From Opitutaceae bacterium (lineage in GTDB: Bacteria > Verrucomicrobiota > Verrucomicrobiia > Opitutales > Opitutaceae): a stretch of DNA of 9,847 nucleotides. The position numbers and the translations under genes are program-made. The notes beneath the pieces are model-generated. The model saw nothing but the letters and a program-made list of their open reading frames with translations, ran no database searches and was not told the origin of the DNA. Within the stretch, counting starts at the first letter, position 1. Every line of letters starts with the position of its first letter. The stretch spans positions 1 through 9,847 of the forward strand of contig JAESUN010000350.1 in NCBI GenBank assembly GCA_016763045.1. The letters are read 5' to 3'. Of this stretch, positions 6,986 through 9,847 are shown one piece after another.

Positions 6986-7678
6986 ATGTTAAAGAAACAA
7001 AGAATCCAACTACCTCCAGAGGAAGTTCTTCAAAAAACAACCCTTCGCCGTGACCTCTTAAAAACAATTTGCTCTGAACTTCTCCCAAAAGAAGGGGCGA
7101 TCACCCTGGAGATAGGCTGCGGACATGGACACTTCCTAACAGAATACGCCAAAGCCCATCCAGACTCCACTTGCATAGGGATAGACCTCCTGAACGGGCG
7201 TATCGAACGAGCTGACCGCAAAAAAGACAGAAGCCCAGAAAAAAACCTTCATTTTCTCAAAGCAGAAGCCACTGAATTTCTACTAGCTCTCCCCAAACAA
7301 ATACAGATTGAGGCCTATTTCCTCCTTTTTCCTGATCCATGGCCCAAAAGGAGACACCATAAAAATAGACTCCTGGATTCCGATTTTCTTTCGCTTGCCG
7401 CCCAGAAAAGCAGCCCAACCAGTCCATTTTACTTCCGAACAGATCATTGCGACTACTTCGAGTGGGGGAGAAAGGCCTTCGAAGCCCATCCCGACTGGGC
7501 AATTGCCCCTGAGCTGAATTGGGCCTTTGAACAAACGACAGTCTTTCAGGAAAAGGCCGAATCCTACCAATCACTCATCGCGATCAAAGTAGATCCAGCC
7601 AAATCAAAAGAAAAATCTGGGAAAGAGCTGTCAAAAGAACCATCGCATAGGCTAATACTCCAAAATAATCGACACTGA
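6986..7678 (+). CDS. trmB: tRNA (guanine-N7-)-methyltransferase
   Basis: TrmB transfers a methyl group from S-adenosylmethionine to N7 of G46 in the tRNA variable loop. The 230-residue product has the SAM-binding motif LEIGCGHGHFL at 41-51, the acidic ribose contact in IGID at 64-67, the family hallmark FPDPWPKRRHHKNRL at 115-129, and FRTDHCDYFEW at 150-160. The core seems to end near IAIKV at 198-202. The last 28 or so residues are lysine- and serine-rich and look non-conserved; they lie antisense to the predicted membrane helix of the minus-strand ORF at 7584-7772. The ATG at 6986 is preferred to an in-frame TTG at 6974. The start lies 16 bp after mnmG, making a three-gene tRNA-modification cluster. 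No Shine-Dalgarno motif is present. Confidence 0.95.
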   Translation: MLKKQRIQLPPEEVLQKTTLRRDLLKTICSELLPKEGAITLEIGCGHGHFLTEYAKAHPDSTCIGIDLLNGRIERADRKKDRSPEKNLHFLKAEATEFLLALPKQIQIEAYFLLFPDPWPKRRHHKNRLLDSDFLSLAAQKSSPTSPFYFRTDHCDYFEWGRKAFEAHPDWAIAPELNWAFEQTTVFQEKAESYQSLIAIKVDPAKSKEKSGKELSKEPSHRLILQNNRH

Positions 7679-7772
7679 GAGGGCGTTCTCCTCCCACACG
7701 GCCCACTGCCAGCGATTCATCCTCGAGAGACTCTTTTTCTAAAGAGGCAACCTCTTGATCCTTCTTATTCAT
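7584..7772 (-). CDS. Probable small single-helix membrane protein, function unknown
   Basis: I do not recognise this 62-residue product. It starts with a charged segment rich in Glu, Lys and Asp (about residues 2-20), then a short Gly/Arg linker (GRVGGERP), and then one hydrophobic stretch from about residue 35 to the end (starting VDYFGVLAYAM, ending LIWLDLL). This is the layout of a single-pass protein with a cytoplasmic N-terminus. It faces trmB tail to tail and overlaps its last 95 bp; the other half lies in DNA with no other gene. The hydrophobicity could partly be an artefact, because antisense of lysine-rich TrmB codons yields Phe and Leu. Against that, the charged N-terminal half is outside the overlap and the helix has sensible aromatic and polar edges. 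It diverges from the atp operon. The start lacks a Shine-Dalgarno motif, like all genes here. Reality is about even odds. Confidence 0.45.
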   Translation of the reverse strand: MNKKDQEVASLEKESLEDESLAVGRVGGERPLSVDYFGVLAYAMVLLTALSQIFLLIWLDLL

Positions 7773-8005
7773 TACTTTTGGACGTTGAACAAAAAAATTC
7801 CCACTGACAATTCAAACCTTCGACATTCACATTAAGAGAACACTTCATAAAACTTTTTGCCATTAGAATTTCTACTAACGCCTTCGGGAGGCCCTACTAA
7901 TTCACTCTGCGACCAATGAAAAGCATATCCAGAGTTGACGCCGACACTCAATTCGCCAACTAAAAAGCTCCGCTAATAACATCCTCCTTTTGTTAATTTT
8001 ATCCC
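7773..8005. other. Upstream region of the atp operon, no convincing gene
   Basis: Counting from the trmB stop, the plus strand carries no credible gene for 327 bp (7679-8005). The part not covered by the minus-strand ORF must hold the atp promoter. A TTGACG (7935-7940) resembles a -35 box, but no good -10 follows at normal spacing. CTACTAA occurs twice (7872-7878 and 7894-7900), 22 bp apart, on either side of a short GCCT/AGGC inverted repeat. No atpI or atpZ reading frame, often found just before atpB, is visible on the plus strand. Confidence 0.4.
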
Positions 8006-8881
8006 ATGCCGGTTTCCAAGCGTTTCATAGCCATTCTCTTTCTCCTTTTTACAGGAGTCTTCGCTCCGCTTGCGGAAGCGGCCGGAACAGCACACGCTGA
8101 AGAATTATTTTCGATTGGGCCGCTTCCCATTACTAATAGTATGGTAACAAGTTGGGTGATTGCGCTTTTGTTAATCCTGGCAGTCAAACTGGCAGTCAGA
8201 AAGCCTCAGTTAGTCCCCAGCCGAGGGCAAGCAGTCGTCGAATCACTCGTTGAAGGAGTCTTTGCGCTTATTGAGCCCATCGTTGGGAAAAAAACAGCCA
8301 AGGCAGCGTTTCCTTTATTAGTAGGACTCTTCATCTACATCCTTATCCAAAATTGGAGTGGTCTCATTCCAGGAGTGGGAACAATAGGCTGGGGAGAAAC
8401 AACCGAGCACGGGTTTCACGTCATCACCCCATTCATTCGTCCAGCCAATGCCGATATGAACGGAACGATTGCTCTAGCTATCGTTTCTATGGTTGCCTGG
8501 ATTTTCTTCATTTTTAAATACGCAGGATTGAAAGTCATCATTTATGATCTTTTTGGAAATAAAGCGGAAAAGAACGAAATCCCCGCACTTATTTATTATT
8601 TCCTTTTCCCTATTTTCTTTGCAGTTGGGTTGATTGAAATTCTTTCCATCCTCTTTCGCCCGGTTTCACTTTCCTTCCGTCTTTTCGGAAATGTCTTCGG
8701 AGGAGAAAATCTTCTTCATTCGATGACGGCCATTTCAAAATGGGGACTGCCTATTCCTTTCTACTTTTTGGAAGTTCTCATTGGTTTTGTGCAAGCACTG
8801 GTTTTTGTTCTTCTCGTCAGTGTTTATATAGGACTTCTCTGCAACCACGGAGATGATCACGACAAAGAAGCTTCCCATTAA
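8006..8881 (+). CDS. atpB: F0F1 ATP synthase subunit a
   Basis: Subunit a forms the two ion half-channels beside the c-ring of the membrane F0 sector. The 291-residue product has several membrane helices, and the hallmark SLSFRLFGNVFGGE block at 221-234 supplies the essential arginine R225 (E. coli R210) and E234 (E. coli E219). FVQALVF at 261-267 carries Q263, matching E. coli Q252, and E256 stands where E. coli has H245. Residues 1-27 look like a cleavable signal peptide: a basic start (MPVSKR), a hydrophobic core and an AEAAG end. The C-terminus is a charged His/Asp/Lys tail. The start follows a U-rich leader with no Shine-Dalgarno motif. It is the first atp gene seen; atpE follows after 76 bp. 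Identity is certain; signal cleavage is inferred. Confidence 0.97.
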   Translation: MPVSKRFIAILFLLFTGVFAPLAEAAGTAHAEELFSIGPLPITNSMVTSWVIALLLILAVKLAVRKPQLVPSRGQAVVESLVEGVFALIEPIVGKKTAKAAFPLLVGLFIYILIQNWSGLIPGVGTIGWGETTEHGFHVITPFIRPANADMNGTIALAIVSMVAWIFFIFKYAGLKVIIYDLFGNKAEKNEIPALIYYFLFPIFFAVGLIEILSILFRPVSLSFRLFGNVFGGENLLHSMTAISKWGLPIPFYFLEVLIGFVQALVFVLLVSVYIGLLCNHGDDHDKEASH

Positions 8882-8957
8882 ACTTTCGTCATTGGGACCA
8901 TGCAACAAACGCGTGGACAATGGCTCAAACAACTAACAAAAATTAACTCATAAAATC

Positions 8958-9161
8958 ATGATCGAAGTAATCGCAGAAATGTCAGGTAGTATTCAAGGAG
9001 CTCTCGGTTGCCTAGGAGCAGCTATCGGTGTAGGACTAGTCGGATCAAAAGCCGCTGAAGCAGTTGGCCGCAATCCTGGTGCCTCTGGAAAGATTCTTGT
9101 TCAGGCAATTATCGGTATGGCATTGGCTGAAGCCGTTGCTTTCTACGCTCTTTTCCTTTAA
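8958..9161 (+). CDS. atpE: F0F1 ATP synthase subunit c
   Basis: Subunit c is the proteolipid that forms the rotating c-ring. The 67-residue product is a two-helix hairpin at the short end of the family range. Helix 1 carries small residues for tight packing (G20, G24, G26, G29), the polar loop is GRNPGA at 37-42, and helix 2 carries the ion-binding carboxylate E58 in ALAEAVAFY. The residues after E58 are Ala-Val, not the Ser/Thr of the sodium-type ES(T) motif, which points to proton coupling. The ATG is preceded by an A-rich, probably unstructured leader, which could favour the high translation needed for many c copies. A perfect GC-rich hairpin begins 20 bp after the stop. Identity is certain; ion type is inferred from the motif. 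Confidence 0.97.
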   Translation: MIEVIAEMSGSIQGALGCLGAAIGVGLVGSKAAEAVGRNPGASGKILVQAIIGMALAEAVAFYALFL

Positions 9162-9180
9162 GACTAAATCTTTGACCTGT

Positions 9181-9206
9181 TGTCGGCCAGAGAATCCTGG
9201 CCGACA
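9181..9206 (+). promoter_or_regulatory. Intercistronic hairpin between atpE and atpF
   Basis: A perfect 10-bp, GC-rich stem (TGTCGGCCAG at 9181-9190 with CTGGCCGACA at 9197-9206) closes the 6-base loop AGAATC. It is not followed by a T-tract, so it is unlikely to be a full intrinsic terminator. A 3' stability element or processing boundary for the atpE message, or a partial brake before atpF, would fit the need for many more c than b subunits. Confidence 0.6.
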
Positions 9207-9224
9207 CAACAACTCCCAGAAACC

Positions 9225-9770
9225 ATGTTAACCGCACATCTTTTTCTCGCCGCAGCAAGTGCGTCGACTCACTCCTCGTCACCTGAAGGAGGTGTCGAAA
9301 AGATTATTCGTGAGTTCGGCATTGATACGCCTTACATCATCGCGCAAATAATCAGTTTCTGCGTTGTTGCTTTCCTTTTATACAAGTTCTTCTTCAAGCC
9401 AGTCCTCGCTACTATTGACGAACGCCAGACCACCATTGAAAGCGGACTTCAGTATGCGAAGGAAATGAAGACCAAGTTGGAAGAAGCCGAAAAAGAAACA
9501 ACAGAGGTCATCAAAAAAGCTTCTCTCGAGGCTCAACAAATAATTGTTGAAGCCAGAGATTCCGGAAAAGCACTGCTCGAAAAACAAGCCCAGGAAGCCA
9601 CTTCCAAAGCTCAAGACATTATCACGAAAGCAGAACATGCAATCGAGCTTGAGCGCAAGAAAATGATGGCTGATGTAAGGGACGAAATTTCTCGTCTAGT
9701 CGTTCTCACCACCTCTCGCGTCTTGTCCAAAGAACTACCAGAAGAGGATAAACAAAAGTATGCCGCTTAA
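9225..9770 (+). CDS. atpF: F0F1 ATP synthase subunit b
   Basis: Subunit b is the peripheral stalk that holds the F1 head to subunit a. From the ATG at 9225 the product has 181 residues. It has a hydrophobic, Ala/Ser-rich N-terminus (MLTAHLFLAAASAS), a membrane helix at about 38-57 (IIAQIISFCVVAFLLYKFFF), the usual FKPVLATIDER at 57-67, and then a long charged helix rich in Glu, Lys, Ala and Gln that should form the coiled-coil dimer, ending near EISRLVVLTTSRVLSKEL. An in-frame TTG at 9180 would add 15 residues, but it lies at the foot of the atpE-atpF hairpin and the extra residues are not b-like, so I reject it. No Shine-Dalgarno motif precedes the ATG. The N-terminal extension before the helix may be a signal peptide. 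Confidence 0.95.
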   Translation: MLTAHLFLAAASASTHSSSPEGGVEKIIREFGIDTPYIIAQIISFCVVAFLLYKFFFKPVLATIDERQTTIESGLQYAKEMKTKLEEAEKETTEVIKKASLEAQQIIVEARDSGKALLEKQAQEATSKAQDIITKAEHAIELERKKMMADVRDEISRLVVLTTSRVLSKELPEEDKQKYAA

Positions 9771-9790
9771 CGAGGAAAGATCAAGCTGAG

Positions 9791-9810
9791 CATCGGCCTC
9801 TTCGCCGGTG
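9791..9810 (+). promoter_or_regulatory. Hairpin downstream of atpF
   Basis: CATCGGC (9791-9797) and GCCGGTG (9804-9810) form a 7-bp stem with one T-G wobble around the loop CTCTTC, 20 bp past the atpF stop. There is no T-tract. Position and form resemble the hairpin between atpE and atpF, though it is weaker. Confidence 0.4.
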
Positions 9811-9824
9811 TGGCAATCAAGACA

Positions 9825-9847
9825 ATGGGCAGCAAAGAAAGGTTTTA
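9825..9847 (+). CDS. Possible start of the next atp gene (delta subunit expected)
   Basis: An ATG at 9825 opens seven codons (MGSKERF) before the window ends. atp operons usually continue with atpH (delta) after atpF, and this is the best-placed ATG, 54 bp past the atpF stop, a spacing like that of the other genes here. The residues are too few to identify any family, and the next codon begins TA, so a stop cannot be excluded. The call rests on gene order alone. Confidence 0.3.

Noticed and set aside
7872..7900. CTACTAA direct repeats 22 bp apart as an operator
   Set aside because: Two 7-base copies in AT-rich DNA are not enough to support a binding site; described only within the region entry.
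7916..7963. 15-codon ORF in the atpB upstream region
   Set aside because: It is very short, has no initiation signal, ends well before atpB and is easily explained by chance.
7980..7992. ATCCTCCTTTTG just before atpB resembles the 3' end of 16S rRNA
   Set aside because: It is in the sense, not the complementary, orientation, so it cannot pair as a ribosome binding site; likely coincidence.
9110..9161. Sodium-type ion-binding motif in subunit c
   Set aside because: E58 is followed by Ala-Val, not Ser/Thr, so the usual sodium signature is missing.

Overview
The window is a stretch of bacterial housekeeping chromosome. From left to right it holds the 5' part of cinA (minus strand, cut by the window edge), uvrC (plus), a small glutaredoxin-like gene (minus), recA (plus), a tRNA-modification cluster mnmE-mnmG-trmB (plus), a probable small membrane-protein gene on the minus strand that overlaps the end of trmB, and the start of an F-type ATP synthase operon atpB-atpE-atpF (plus). 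The last 23 bases may be the first codons of the next atp gene. I see no mobile element, CRISPR array, tRNA or rRNA. The protein style, the moderate GC content and the lack of Shine-Dalgarno motifs make me think of Verrucomicrobiota, perhaps Opitutae/Puniceicoccales. That is an inference from remembered family sequences, not a database result.

Layout and signals. cinA and uvrC diverge from a 78-bp gap. uvrC and the glutaredoxin gene converge on a hairpin whose T-tract lies on the minus strand, so it mainly ends the glutaredoxin transcript. The glutaredoxin gene and recA diverge from about 250 bp that contains several palindromes, one of which could be an operator for recA. recA is followed at once by a strong-looking intrinsic terminator, and a TACAAT box just beyond it may start the mnmE-mnmG-trmB transcript. 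The 233-bp gap before atpB holds no convincing gene. Inside the atp operon a perfect 10-bp hairpin separates atpE from atpF, and a weaker one follows atpF.

How the genes work together. UvrC and RecA belong to DNA repair and the SOS response, and CinA is often encoded near recA. MnmE and MnmG form one enzyme complex that modifies U34 of tRNA, and TrmB makes m7G46. AtpB (a), AtpE (c) and AtpF (b) are the membrane sector of a probably proton-driven ATP synthase.

I did not find an unmistakable new system. The observations most worth a second look are a UvrC without the usual four iron-sulfur cysteines, a likely single-helix membrane protein encoded antisense to the lysine-rich tail of TrmB, the absence of Shine-Dalgarno motifs before every gene, intercistronic hairpins around atpF, and a RecA with an unusual residue next to loop L1.
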